A stretch of DNA of 64,000 nucleotides from Halomonas sp. 'Soap Lake #6' (GTDB taxonomy: Bacteria; Pseudomonadota; Gammaproteobacteria; Pseudomonadales; Halomonadaceae), in contig NZ_CP020469.1 in NCBI RefSeq assembly GCF_003031405.1, positions 4,712,001 through 4,776,000 on the forward strand, given 5' to 3'. Shown in pieces: positions 17,906 through 27,099 of this stretch. Position 1 is the first letter of the stretch. The number at the start of each line of letters is the position of its first letter. The notes below the pieces were generated by a model. That model was not told the DNA's origin. It searched no databases and saw only the letters and a program-made list of their open reading frames with translations. A program made the translations under genes and the position numbers.

Positions 17906-18032
17906 GTCGTTATCTCCTAGGTCGATGCGGGCAATGGTGGCATTGCAAATGCGAACATCAATGCGAAAAAGTATCGGGTGCAAATAGTATCACTTGCGCT
18001 TGGATGCTGCAGCTAACCCTCAGCCCATAATA

Positions 18033-18058
18033 AGAAAACCCCCGCTTGAGAGCGGGGG
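18033..18058 (-). terminator. Terminator of the TRAP operon
   Basis: The stem CCCCCGCT/AGCGGGGG has a four-base loop. On the minus strand it is followed by TTTTCTTATT. It lies 20 bp after the dctM stop. Confidence 0.85.
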
Positions 18059-18077
18059 TATATACCACGTTTGTGAA

Positions 18078-19409
18078 TTACCCTAAGAGTATTTTGGGCA
18101 GCCCTGTTACCAGCCATGGGAAGAACGCCATGAGTGTACAGGCCAGCAAAATCAAGGCAACGAAGGGGATGACCGCTTTATACAAATCGACAATTTCGAC
18201 CCCAGGCGGCGCAACTCCTTTTAAGTAGAACAGTGCGTAGCCGAAGGGCGGTGTTAGGAACGACGTTTGCAGTACCACGGCGACCATGACCACGAACCAG
18301 AGTGGGTCAACGCCCATCTGCTGGACGATGGGTAGCATAATTGGGAAGCTGAGTAGCACAATGCCCGTCCAATCCAGGAACATACCCAGGATAAAGACCA
18401 GGAACAGCATCATGATGAGAGCGCCGGTAGTACCCCCTGGCATAGCCAGCAGCAGGTCTTGAATTACCTGCATACCTCCACCGCGTGAGAAAACCCCTGT
18501 AAAGGCGGTCGCCCCCACCAATACCAGCATCACCATGGTGGTCGTTTTACCCGCTTCAATTAGTGTGTTGAAGCAGGTTTTAATTTTCCGATCACCAAAA
18601 ATCATAAACAGCACGAAGGCGATAAACACCCCGATTGCGGAGGCTTCGGTGGCGGTCGCAATGCCTGTGAAAAGTGCTCCCAAAACACCCAGGATCAACG
18701 ACATCGGCGGCACCACATACTTGGCCAACATGACCAGCAGTTGCTTGGTACTGACCTCTGCACGTTCCTCTTTGGGTACTGGTGGGCCATACGAGGGTTT
18801 GAAATGACAAATCAGTAGCACGTACAGGGCGTACATCACACCAAGCATCAAGCCGGGGATCATCGCACCAGCAAACAGCGCGCCGACGGAAACAGGCGAG
18901 TAACTGGCCATCAAAATCAGCATGATGCTGGGGGGAATCAGAATGCCCAAGCAGCCGCTGGCCATGATAACCCCGGCACTTAGCTCTTTGTTGTAGCCAT
19001 ACTTCAACATCGGCACCAAGGCGATCATGCCCATCACCGCAATAGATGCCCCAACAATGCCGGTCGTGGCCGCCAGCAGCACCGATACAATAACTACCGT
19101 GAGCGCCAGGCCGCCACGTAGATTGGCAAGCAGCAAGCGCATGGCATCAAACATCTTCTCCGTGACGCCGGAATCGTTTAGAAACCTTGCCATGAGTACA
19201 AATAGGGGAATAGCAACCAGGACATAGTTGTCCATGGCATTACCAAAAATATTGTTAATCAGCGTACCCAGTACGCGCTCACCAGGGCCTAGGAATGCAC
19301 CGATAACCGCCACACCACCAAGTACAAAGGCCAGCGGATGACCCATAAAAAGGCCGATAAGCAGGCCACCAAACATTACTAGCGCAAGTAGTTCAGGGCT
19401 CAGGTTCAT
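18078..19409 (-). CDS. TRAP transporter large permease (DctM family)
   Basis: The 443-residue large membrane subunit of a tripartite ATP-independent periplasmic transporter, driven by the sodium or proton gradient. It has about 12-13 hydrophobic segments. Family motifs are GGLLIGLFMGHPLAFVLGG near the N-terminus, GIVGASIAVMGMI, ASGCLGILIPPSIMLILMA and FLTPPFGYALFYLKGVAP. The start overlaps the end of the dctQ gene by four bases. With the upstream binding protein it forms a P-Q-M operon. The ligand is probably an organic acid, judged only from the binding-protein subfamily. Confidence 0.93.
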   Translation of the reverse strand: MNLSPELLALVMFGGLLIGLFMGHPLAFVLGGVAVIGAFLGPGERVLGTLINNIFGNAMDNYVLVAIPLFVLMARFLNDSGVTEKMFDAMRLLLANLRGGLALTVVIVSVLLAATTGIVGASIAVMGMIALVPMLKYGYNKELSAGVIMASGCLGILIPPSIMLILMASYSPVSVGALFAGAMIPGLMLGVMYALYVLLICHFKPSYGPPVPKEERAEVSTKQLLVMLAKYVVPPMSLILGVLGALFTGIATATEASAIGVFIAFVLFMIFGDRKIKTCFNTLIEAGKTTTMVMLVLVGATAFTGVFSRGGGMQVIQDLLLAMPGGTTGALIMMLFLVFILGMFLDWTGIVLLSFPIMLPIVQQMGVDPLWFVVMVAVVLQTSFLTPPFGYALFYLKGVAPPGVEIVDLYKAVIPFVALILLACTLMAFFPWLVTGLPKILLG

Positions 19410-19909
19410 ACCGACTTCTCCTCGCGTAGCTGCATGATGGCTCGCAAAACGATGGCAATCGCCTGTAACAGAATTAAAACAGCGGCAACCACAATAACGC
19501 CCTTGATGGGATAGATTGGGATCGACACCATGCCATAGGTGGTTTCACCGCGGCTAAAAGAGCGTTCAAAGAAACGCCAGCCGTAGGTCAGCAACATCCA
19601 GATAAAGGGAACAAAGAACACCAGATAACCGATTATTTCGATCAGGGCTTGACGCTTACGGGAAAGTAACCGCTTAACCACGTCAACTTCGACATGGGCA
19701 TGGTGGCGAAGCCCATACGCGGCCATGAGCATAAAGTGAGCGCCAAACAGCATTTTGGTCACATCGAATGCCCAGTCGCTGGGGCGACCAAAGAAAAAGC
19801 GTGATGCAATATCATAAAGAACAATCAGGGTGATGATGGCAATTAACGGGGCAATAATTCGCCCGAGTAACTCGTTAAGCGCATCGATCGCCTTGGCAAT
19901 CGCATTCAT
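19406..19909 (-). CDS. TRAP transporter small permease (DctQ family)
   Basis: The 167-residue four-helix membrane subunit that pairs with DctM. Four hydrophobic segments are visible (LIAIITLIVLYDI, MLFGAHFMLMAAYGL, IIGYLVFFVPFIWMLL, GVIVVAAVLILLQAIAIVL), and the HAHVEVDVV segment after helix 2 is typical of the family. It overlaps dctM by four bases and is separated from dctP by a 63-bp gap that contains a terminator-like hairpin, so it is probably expressed at a lower level than the binding protein. Confidence 0.92.
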   Translation of the reverse strand: MNAIAKAIDALNELLGRIIAPLIAIITLIVLYDIASRFFFGRPSDWAFDVTKMLFGAHFMLMAAYGLRHHAHVEVDVVKRLLSRKRQALIEIIGYLVFFVPFIWMLLTYGWRFFERSFSRGETTYGMVSIPIYPIKGVIVVAAVLILLQAIAIVLRAIMQLREEKSV

Positions 19910-19931
19910 GGAAGACCTCCGCGGTCAGCAC

Positions 19932-19960
19932 AAAAAAACCGCCCCGGCTCGCCGGGGCGG
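19932..19960 (-). terminator. Intra-operon terminator/attenuator between dctP and dctQ
   Basis: A very stable 10-bp stem CCGCCCCGGC/GCCGGGGCGG with a two-base loop. On the minus strand it is followed by seven Ts. It lies 13 bp after the dctP stop, so most transcripts should end here and some read through into dctQM. Confidence 0.82.
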
Positions 19961-19972
19961 CGCAGAAGCGCC

Positions 19973-21076
19973 TTATAGGCAGGCTTCGATCTCTTCCAGT
20001 GAGGGCAGGTTGTCCATTGTACGGCTCATGTTGAATGGCACAGAAACGTCACGCCATACGCCGTACTCTTGCAGATAGGTGAGCATGGAGTGGTAGACCT
20101 TCGCATGGTCAGCGTGCTCACAGGCACCGCGTATAATCACATCGTTAGTGATTTCCTGGATACGCGCCAGATCCTCTTCCGAGAACTGATTGATCGTTAT
20201 ACCGGCATCAAGAAATTTTTGGGTGGCTTCGCTGGATTCACGCTCTGACCAAGATAGTGACCATGCCATCGTTGCGTCAGCAGCGATTCTTAGCTTTTCC
20301 TGAGTCTCTTCGGAAAGGGCATCCCAGGCATCTTTATTAATCATAACGCCGAAGACGCTGGCCGACTGGTGCCAGCCAGGGGTGGCCCAGTAGTCGGCAA
20401 CCTCTGCAAAGCCTGCATTGAAATCAACGCCTGGCGTTGAGAATTCACCAGCGTCAATAACACCGCGCTCAATGGCTTGATACACTTCACCACCGGCCAG
20501 TGTTACCTGGGAGCCGCCCAACTGCTCTAGAACACGGCCCTGGTCGCGGCCAGAAAGACGCAGCCGTTTACCCTCTAAATCGGCAAGGCTCTCGATGGGG
20601 GTACGGCCCATAAAGCCGGACTCGTTGTTGGTAATGCCGTAGGGCAAATAAATCATGTTGTACTGGCCGTAGATCTCTTCATAGAGCTCGCGGCCGCCCC
20701 ACTGTTGAATCCAGTTAAGGTAATCGACGCCATTAAACAGGCTGGTGGTGGTGGCTAATGGTGAGAAAGCCGGGTTCAGACCTGCCCAGTAGCCAGGCCA
20801 GTCACCAGCCGCCTCGATGCTACCGGTTTCAGTGGCATCAAAAACCTCAGTGCCGGGCATCAGCGTGCCACCAGCGCGGAAATTGATTTGCAACTCGTCG
20901 CCAGCTAGCTTGTTGACCAAATCAGCCCAGTGCTGGTCGATCTTGATCAAATCCAGGTTGTCTGGCCAGGTGGAGGTCATTGTCCACTGTTCTTGTGCCT
21001 GAGCGGAGGTGGTAAGTGCGGCGAATGCGACCCCAGCCGCAAGACTGGTAAGAGCGAATTTTGTCATTTTCTTCAT
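19973..21076 (-). CDS. TRAP transporter substrate-binding protein (DctP/TakP family)
   Basis: Periplasmic ligand-binding protein of 367 residues with a signal peptide (about 1-27, ending TSAQAQE). The body follows the TakP-like DctP pattern: MTSTWPDNLDLIKID, FRAGGTLMPGTEVFDAT, GKRLRLSGRDQGRVLEQLGG (ligand-binding arginine region) and GGEVYQAIERGVIDAGEF. TakP proteins bind 2-oxo acids, and relatives bind lactate or similar organic acids, so a 2-oxo or hydroxy acid is a reasonable guess. It is the first gene of the TRAP operon and is followed by a strong partial terminator. Confidence 0.92.
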   Translation of the reverse strand: MKKMTKFALTSLAAGVAFAALTTSAQAQEQWTMTSTWPDNLDLIKIDQHWADLVNKLAGDELQINFRAGGTLMPGTEVFDATETGSIEAAGDWPGYWAGLNPAFSPLATTTSLFNGVDYLNWIQQWGGRELYEEIYGQYNMIYLPYGITNNESGFMGRTPIESLADLEGKRLRLSGRDQGRVLEQLGGSQVTLAGGEVYQAIERGVIDAGEFSTPGVDFNAGFAEVADYWATPGWHQSASVFGVMINKDAWDALSEETQEKLRIAADATMAWSLSWSERESSEATQKFLDAGITINQFSEEDLARIQEITNDVIIRGACEHADHAKVYHSMLTYLQEYGVWRDVSVPFNMSRTMDNLPSLEEIEACL

Positions 21077-21392
21077 GATGTTTTCCTGGTTGGGCGTAGG
21101 AATTTATTAGTGTTTGTTACCTGGATGCAGGAAAGTAAAGCGTGGAGGCTGACGTTTACGTAAAGCGCTGCGCCGCCCCACTGCAAATCTAAGCTATCAC
21201 ACTCCTGCCGCTGCGGCGCAATATCAGTAATTTAAGGAAGTTAACGCAGCAGTAGCCGTGAACTGGGTTTTTATTTTTAAATTTAACAATAGTTTATGAG
21301 TTTTTTATGACGCAAATAAGAGGTGTTTCAGCGTTGAAAATCGACGGTTTTAATACCAAAGTTGCAAGCGAAATACCCGGGTGGAAGCTGTC
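21077..21392. other. Divergent promoter region, dctP / tmcA
   Basis: A 316-bp gap without a credible gene. It must hold the promoters of the leftward TRAP operon and rightward tmcA. A 10-bp palindrome TTTACGTAAA at 21155-21164, about 80 bp upstream of dctP, could be an operator. The part near tmcA is AT-rich (21265-21310). Confidence 0.4.
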
Positions 21393-23531
21393 ATGAGTGC
21401 GCCTGACGCTAACGGTGATCGCCAGGTCTTGGTGTTGGTTTATCACGCGGTGCGCTTGCTGCGCCGCCGCTGGAGGCAGCTGGTGTGGCTCTCTGGGCCG
21501 CCAAGTGAGTGCCGCGAACAGGCTTTGCAACTTTGGCAAGCTGCTCCTTGGCAGTCGCCACTTTGGGTAAGCAGCGCACACGAAGCGCCGGTTTCCCCTA
21601 GCTTAACGGCGCGTAAGGCGCGTACCCGGCTAGGTGCCGAGCATCAATTAATGGTCATTGATGCTAGTGGCGACCAAGGGCTAGACCCAGATGCCTTAGG
21701 AGCATTGGCTGGAACGGTGACGGCAGGCGGGCTCTGTATTGTGATTACTCCCGAGTACTTTGGCGCCCGCCCAGACCCAGACTATGCCCGTTTTGCTGAT
21801 CACCCTTGGCCCTGGGAGTCGCTCACTGCACACTACTTAGCGCGTTTGGCGCGTTTACTGGCATCTTCTTCCGCGGTTATTCGTTGGTCCGTAGGCAGAA
21901 AGCTGAAATTGCCAAAACTAACAGAGCGCGCTCCGTACGTTGTTGATGCTGACGATGTCGACTGCTTAACGCGCGATCAAGCGAGGGCAGTTGCCGGTTT
22001 GGTTGGGCTTAAACGACGCCGGCCACTGGTGATCACTGCTGACCGGGGGCGTGGTAAAAGCGCAGCGCTAGGTATTGCCTGTGCTCGGCTACTTGCTCAG
22101 GGAGTCGCACATATTGTAGTCACTGCTCCTCGGCTGAGTTCCCTTGACAGTCTCTTTGCGCGGTTAGCCGCACTTTGCCCCGAGGGACAGCAGATAACAC
22201 CAGGGCGCTTTGTGCTGCCAGATGGCGCCGTGCTCAACTTTTTACCGCCGGATCGACTGACTGAATATGTTAACGATCAGCGCATTGGCGGTGATGGTAG
22301 TTACTTGCTGGTTGATGAAGCAGCAGCCATTCCGGCGGCGTTATTAGGCCAGTGGCTGGACGTGTTTCCGCGCATTGCCTTTGCTACCACGGTGCATGGC
22401 TATGAAGGATCAGGGCGTGGCTTCGCTTTACGGTTTCGCGATGTGCTAAATCGTCAGGCGCCCCAATGGCGTGGGCTTGAGCTCATTGAGCCGATTCGCT
22501 GGTCGCCAGAGGACCCCCTTGAAGCGGCTATTCAGCAACTGCTGATCTTAAAAGCTCCGCTGCCTCAAGCCACGCACGGTGCAGAGAGAAGCGTTCTCCT
22601 AGCCCAAGCCGAGCTCGCTAGGCAAGAGCCGCTGCTCGAAAAGCTATTTGGCCTTTTGGTGCAGTCACACTACCGAACCACTCCCAGTGATGTACGCCAG
22701 TTGCTGGATGGTCCTGGAACGCGGCTGCGCATCATTGATCACCATGAGCCCCAGGCGGTATTAGTTACCCGTGAAGAGGGCGGTTTTGCAGCTCCGCTTG
22801 CCGAGCAAGTGGCGCGAGGCGAGCGGCGCCCTCAAGGGCACCTGCTTGCCCAGTCATTGGCAGCGCATAGTGGCAGCCGTGAGGCGTTGACTGCGCGCTG
22901 GCGGCGGGTGTCGCGAATTGCTACCCACCCTGAGCGGCGCCGTGAAGGGTTGGGGCGGCAACTTCTGGTAGATGATATTGCGTTAGCTGCTCAGCAAGGC
23001 ATCGCGCTTTATGGGGCGACATTTGGCGCTGAAGCGTCACTACTACGCTTCTGGTTGGCGCTGGGGTTTGTACCGGTGCGCCTTGGTGTTACGCGGGAAA
23101 CGGCCACTGGTGAATATGCGGTGATGATGGCGCAGGCATTGAGCGCTGAAGGTGAAAAAGTACTGAGCGCGCTGCGGAGCCAGTTTGCAGCCTCATTACC
23201 TGGCCTCTTGGCCTTTGAGCTGACCACTTTACCCGCCGCTGTGCTGGTGCTTTTGTTACCTTCGCTTCAAGGCGAGCCAATGAGCGCACTGGATAGACAG
23301 GCGATTGACGATGTAGCGTACGCCCATCGCGATCCTGCACTTGCTAGAGTGTCTTTACAGACTCTAGCCCGGGAAGCAAGCCACTGGGAGTTGGATGAGC
23401 AGGCAAGCTTGGCACACCAGCAGTTGGCTGCCTGGGCGTTTCAAAACCAGCCCTTGGCGAAAGCCCGCAGTGACGCCATTAGACGGCTGCGCCAAGCTGT
23501 CCAGTGCTTGGCTAAAATGGATAGTAACTAG
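21393..23531 (+). CDS. tmcA: tRNA(Met) cytidine acetyltransferase
   Basis: Makes N4-acetylcytidine at the wobble position of elongator tRNA-Met, using acetyl-CoA and ATP/GTP. From ATG 21393 (MSAPDANGDRQ) it has 712 residues, somewhat longer than E. coli TmcA (671); a GTG four codons earlier is also possible. Domain order is an N-terminal DUF1726-type region, an RNA-helicase-like NTPase with Walker A TADRGRGKSAALG and Walker B LLVDEAAAIPAALLG, then a GNAT acetyltransferase domain with RIATHPERRREGLGRQLL, and a C-terminal tRNA-binding tail. It is monocistronic. Confidence 0.93.
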   Translation: MSAPDANGDRQVLVLVYHAVRLLRRRWRQLVWLSGPPSECREQALQLWQAAPWQSPLWVSSAHEAPVSPSLTARKARTRLGAEHQLMVIDASGDQGLDPDALGALAGTVTAGGLCIVITPEYFGARPDPDYARFADHPWPWESLTAHYLARLARLLASSSAVIRWSVGRKLKLPKLTERAPYVVDADDVDCLTRDQARAVAGLVGLKRRRPLVITADRGRGKSAALGIACARLLAQGVAHIVVTAPRLSSLDSLFARLAALCPEGQQITPGRFVLPDGAVLNFLPPDRLTEYVNDQRIGGDGSYLLVDEAAAIPAALLGQWLDVFPRIAFATTVHGYEGSGRGFALRFRDVLNRQAPQWRGLELIEPIRWSPEDPLEAAIQQLLILKAPLPQATHGAERSVLLAQAELARQEPLLEKLFGLLVQSHYRTTPSDVRQLLDGPGTRLRIIDHHEPQAVLVTREEGGFAAPLAEQVARGERRPQGHLLAQSLAAHSGSREALTARWRRVSRIATHPERRREGLGRQLLVDDIALAAQQGIALYGATFGAEASLLRFWLALGFVPVRLGVTRETATGEYAVMMAQALSAEGEKVLSALRSQFAASLPGLLAFELTTLPAAVLVLLLPSLQGEPMSALDRQAIDDVAYAHRDPALARVSLQTLAREASHWELDEQASLAHQQLAAWAFQNQPLAKARSDAIRRLRQAVQCLAKMDSN

Positions 23532-23664
23532 GAACTGAGCAGCTAGCAGTAGATAGTGAAGCAGAAGAATCCGTAGTTAGTTCAGCAGTGGATAGGCAGC
23601 ATACGCTTTCCCGACGTGGTTCTGAGCGTTAGGATAGATCAGTTATCGATAATGAAGAGCTCCC

Positions 23665-25128
23665 ATGAACGCACATTTAGAAGCGCTCGCACCAAACCTC
23701 GTTTGGCGCCATTTCCGTACGCTGTGTAATACGCCGCGCCCCTCTGGGCATGAAGCCGCGCTGGTAGCTACCCTGGAAGCTTGGGCTGATGCTCAGGGGC
23801 TTGCGCACGACCGCGATGCCTTCGGCAACCTACGGCTTTGCAAACCAGCATCGCCGGGCTGCGAGCAGGCGCCGGGAGTGGTGTTGCAGGGGCATTTGGA
23901 TATGGTCGCCCAGGCAAATGTTGGGCATGACCATGACTTTACCCGTGACCCGATTAGCACCTACGTAAAAGAGGGCTGGTTGCATGCTGATGGTACTACC
24001 TTAGGCGCCGATAATGGGTTAGGTGTGGCGGCGATTCTTGCCGTTCTGGAAGATCCCGAGCTTACCCATGGGCCGCTAGAGGCGCTGTTTACCCTTGAAG
24101 AAGAGACTTCCATGGGCGGTGCGCTGAACTTGGCCGAGAACTGGCTGGAAGGCACGTTGCTGCTCAACCTGGATAGTGAAGATCGTGGCCAGGTTTATAT
24201 CGGCTGCGCAGGTGGTGCCGATGTAGTGGTGGATGCCCAACTTCCCAGTGCGGGGCTGCAGGAAGACGAGCAGGTGTTATCACTAGCGTTGACCGGCCTG
24301 AAAGGCGGCCACTCGGGCGTGGATATTCACAAGCCCTTAGGCAATGCCAACCGCTTGTTGGTGCGTGTGTTGCGAGCACTGGAAACCTTTGACGCACGGC
24401 TTATCAGCTACCAAGGCGGCACTCTGCGCAATGCGATTCCCCGCGAGGCATTTGCCCAAGTGGCATTGCCTGCTGACGACGTCGAGGCTGCTTTAGCGAC
24501 GGTGGCAAGCTTAGAGCACACCTTAAGAACAGAGCTAGGTAGCGGTGATAGTGGCCTGGTACTGACCGCTAAACGCACGGCGCCCACTGAGATAGAGCCA
24601 CTAACGCGTGATGCAAGCGCTATGCTGTTAGCCGCCATGCACGCAGCCCCCTGTGGGGTTGAGCGGATGAGTGCAGATGTTCCGGGAGTGGTGGAAACCT
24701 CTAATAATCTGGGTGTGTTGAGTTTGGAGGCTGGGCGCTTCCACCTATGCGCGTTAGTGCGCTCGTTGCACGATAGCGCGACTGCCGCTATGGCTGACCG
24801 CTTTCAAGCACTGTTTGGGCTGATGGGCGCCAGGGTCAAAGTGGAAAACGGTTACCCTGGCTGGGCGCCCAATCCAGAAAGCGGCCTGTTGGCGATGTTT
24901 AAACAGCGCCATGCTGCACTGCTTGGACGCGAACCTGAGGTGAAGGTAATTCATGCGGGGCTTGAGTGCGGTATTTTAGGTAGTAAGTATCCGCACCTGG
25001 ATATGATTTCGTTTGGCCCGCTGATTCGTGGCGCCCACTCGCCGAATGAGCGTGTAGAGCTGGACTCCGTGGCGGAGTTTTGGGACATGTTGCGTGCGAT
25101 GATCGAGGAGCTAGCGACGAAGCGCTAG
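23665..25128 (+). CDS. pepD: Aminoacyl-histidine dipeptidase (peptidase D, M20 family)
   Basis: Cytosolic zinc dipeptidase that hydrolyses Xaa-His dipeptides such as carnosine. The 487 residues compare with 485 in E. coli. Zinc-site motifs: VVLQGHLDMVAQ (His and Asp), TTLGADNGLGVAA (bridging Asp), FTLEEETSMGGA (catalytic and metal Glu), LNLDSEDRGQVYIGCAGG, and late HAGLECGILGSKYPHLDMISFGP. A dimerisation lid spans about 200-380. The stop codon lies inside the first unit of a 17-bp tandem repeat. Confidence 0.94.
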   Translation: MNAHLEALAPNLVWRHFRTLCNTPRPSGHEAALVATLEAWADAQGLAHDRDAFGNLRLCKPASPGCEQAPGVVLQGHLDMVAQANVGHDHDFTRDPISTYVKEGWLHADGTTLGADNGLGVAAILAVLEDPELTHGPLEALFTLEEETSMGGALNLAENWLEGTLLLNLDSEDRGQVYIGCAGGADVVVDAQLPSAGLQEDEQVLSLALTGLKGGHSGVDIHKPLGNANRLLVRVLRALETFDARLISYQGGTLRNAIPREAFAQVALPADDVEAALATVASLEHTLRTELGSGDSGLVLTAKRTAPTEIEPLTRDASAMLLAAMHAAPCGVERMSADVPGVVETSNNLGVLSLEAGRFHLCALVRSLHDSATAAMADRFQALFGLMGARVKVENGYPGWAPNPESGLLAMFKQRHAALLGREPEVKVIHAGLECGILGSKYPHLDMISFGPLIRGAHSPNERVELDSVAEFWDMLRAMIEELATKR

Positions 25129-25164
25129 TACCGAGTAAGCGCTAGTACTGAGTGAGTGCTAGTT
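25121..25164. repeat. 17-bp tandem duplication spanning the pepD stop
   Basis: AGCGCTAGTACCGAGTA (25121-25137, including the TAG stop) is followed by AGCGCTAGTACTGAGTG (25138-25154) and a partial AGTGCTAGTT. The copies look like slippage duplications of the gene's 3' end. Confidence 0.8.
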
Positions 25165-25179
25165 GCTATCCCCAGACGC

Positions 25180-25210
25180 AAAAACGGCACCTTTTCGGTG
25201 CCGTTTTTTT
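25180..25210. terminator. Bidirectional terminator between pepD and dps
   Basis: The stem AAAACGGCACC/GGTGCCGTTTT has a TTTTC loop and is followed by more Ts. It serves two convergent genes. Confidence 0.9.
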
Positions 25211-25239
25211 ACTTGCCGTGTAGGCTGGTTTAGTAATGC

Positions 25240-25716
25240 TTATTTACCTAAATAAGCATTCAACATCCACACGGTTTTTTCCTGTTCGCGGATATAGTCG
25301 CCTGCTTGGGAGGCGGTACCCTCATCGTCGGCATCCGAAGCGATGGATAGTAGTTCACGCTGCAGTTCGATCAATGTTTGATAGCCAGCTAGCACCCCTT
25401 TCACACAGGTTTTGCCGTCGTGTACGTCTTTATCTTCCTGAATGTGGGATAACTTTATGTAATCGCTGTAAGCGTGTACGGGTTTATGGCCTAGTGTGAG
25501 AATACGCTCGGCGACTTCATCAACTTTGGTGAGTAGGTCAGTATAGAGCTCTTCGAATTTGGCGTGTAGCTCGAAAAAGTCGCTACCTTTCACATTCCAG
25601 TGGTAGCCACGGACGTTCATATAAAAAATTTGATAGTTGGCCAGTAGGTGGTTGAGTTTTTCGGCCAGTTGAGTAGCGCTGCCTTCGTGTAGGCCAATGC
25701 TGTTGGTATCTGTCAT
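25240..25716 (-). CDS. dps: Dps-family ferritin-like DNA-protection protein
   Basis: Miniferritin that oxidises and stores iron with H2O2 and protects DNA in stress and stationary phase; forms a 12-mer. I start it at ATG 25716 (MTDTNSIGLHEG) because AGGAG lies about six bases upstream; 158 residues. The inter-subunit ferroxidase ligands are visible in NVRGYHWNVKGSDFFELHAKFEELY (His, later Asp/Glu) and VDEVAERILTLG. An unusual tail ends VWMLNAYLGK. A lysine-rich N-terminal DNA-binding tail, as in E. coli Dps, is not present, so DNA binding is uncertain. It is single and convergent with pepD. Confidence 0.93.
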   Translation of the reverse strand: MTDTNSIGLHEGSATQLAEKLNHLLANYQIFYMNVRGYHWNVKGSDFFELHAKFEELYTDLLTKVDEVAERILTLGHKPVHAYSDYIKLSHIQEDKDVHDGKTCVKGVLAGYQTLIELQRELLSIASDADDEGTASQAGDYIREQEKTVWMLNAYLGK

Positions 25717-25946
25717 GTGGTGCTCCTCCATGGTTGGAGCCGCTGTAACGCTTAGCGGCCATCAAATCATTTGATTTAGCTTAAGGCGCTTACTCTAAGC
25801 TGCAAAGCAAGTTTTTTGCATCGAGTCGATAGCGCCATAACATTACGCTGACAGTAAGTTGACGGCACTTACTTCTCACTGAGAGATGTAGGCGCCGGTG
25901 GGGCTTTTCAAGGGCCGAAGGTAAACTCGCTCTATCGACCGGCTGC

Positions 25947-27077
25947 CTATCTAGCTAGCCACAGGCGAGCAATGCTCTCACAGCGTGCCTCTAAAAGCTC
26001 TGCTGTGCGTGGTAGGGCTTGCTCTAGGCTCATGGGGCCATCTGCCAGGGCAAAGGCGGCGGTGACGCCTTCTTCCAAACAGGCCTGCCAACCATCACCT
26101 AAACTGCCAGCTAAAATAATCACAGGCTTACCATGCTGGTATGCGGCGCGTGCAACACCAATCGGTGTTTTGCCTGCAAGGCTTTGGCCATCCAGGCGGC
26201 CTTCTCCTGTGATGACCAGCTCGGCTTGGGCGAGCAGCTCTGGAAGCTTGGTCTGCTGCATAATCATTTCGATACCTGGCGTGAGCGTGGCGCTGAAAAA
26301 CGTGCGTGCGGCAAAGCCCATGCCACCTGCGGCCCCTGCACCGGAAAGCTCACGATTATCGTAGCCAAGCACCTCTGCACAGATATCGGCAAAGTGGCCA
26401 AGGGCGAGGTCCAACTGGGCGACATCTTGCGGTGAGGCTCCTTTTTGCGGACCAAAAATGGCGCTGGCTCCCCGTTCGCCCAATAATGGGTTATCCACAT
26501 CCACAGCAGCCTCAACTTGGAGCGAGGCCAGACGTGAATCGAGCGTTGATAGGTCCAGAGTAGCTAGCTGCTGAAGCGCTACGCCGCCAGGAGGTAAAGG
26601 AGAGCCGTGTCGATCCAGTAATTTGGCGCCTAATGCCTGGAGCATACCTGCTCCTGCATCGTTGGTAGCGCTACCTCCGAGCAAGAGCAGAACTTTTTCG
26701 GCGCCCTCATCGAGTGCGGCTTTAAATAGCTCGCCCACTCCGTAAGTGGAGGTGTGCAGGGCATTGCGCTCTTGAACGGACAGGTGCTGTAACCCACTGG
26801 CTTCTGCTAGTTCGATAAACGCGGTACGCTGTTGTCTGAGCCAGCCCCAACATGCCTGGCGGGGCCGCCCTAAGGCGTCTTGCACGGTCAGCTCGCGACG
26901 CTCGGCATCGGTAGCGGCAATCAGCGCATCAAGGCTGCCTTCGCCGCCATCGGCCAGTGGGCAAACGGTCAGTGTGGCGGTAGGCATTGCACGCTTAACA
27001 CCGTTGGCCATTGCCAGGGCGGCTTGCTCGGCGTTTAAGGCATCTTTAAAACTATCGGGGCAAAGCAGTACATTCAT
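25947..27077 (-). CDS. Glycerate kinase (GarK/GlxK family)
   Basis: Phosphorylates D-glycerate, giving 2-phosphoglycerate in the GarK/GlxK family. It begins MNVLLCPDSFKDALNAEQAALAMANG, the typical N-terminus, and contains PLADGGEGSLDAL, LLLGGSATNDAGAGMLQALGA, GPQKGASPQDVAQLD and ELVITGEGRLDGQSLAGKTPIGVA. At 376 residues it has normal family length. It is monocistronic as far as can be seen. Upstream, from 23 bp before the ATG, lies the 14-bp tandem array, so its promoter must be inside, across or beyond that array. Confidence 0.93.
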   Translation of the reverse strand: MNVLLCPDSFKDALNAEQAALAMANGVKRAMPTATLTVCPLADGGEGSLDALIAATDAERRELTVQDALGRPRQACWGWLRQQRTAFIELAEASGLQHLSVQERNALHTSTYGVGELFKAALDEGAEKVLLLLGGSATNDAGAGMLQALGAKLLDRHGSPLPPGGVALQQLATLDLSTLDSRLASLQVEAAVDVDNPLLGERGASAIFGPQKGASPQDVAQLDLALGHFADICAEVLGYDNRELSGAGAAGGMGFAARTFFSATLTPGIEMIMQQTKLPELLAQAELVITGEGRLDGQSLAGKTPIGVARAAYQHGKPVIILAGSLGDGWQACLEEGVTAAFALADGPMSLEQALPRTAELLEARCESIARLWLAR

Positions 27078-27099
27078 GGCACAACCTCCGTAACACAGC

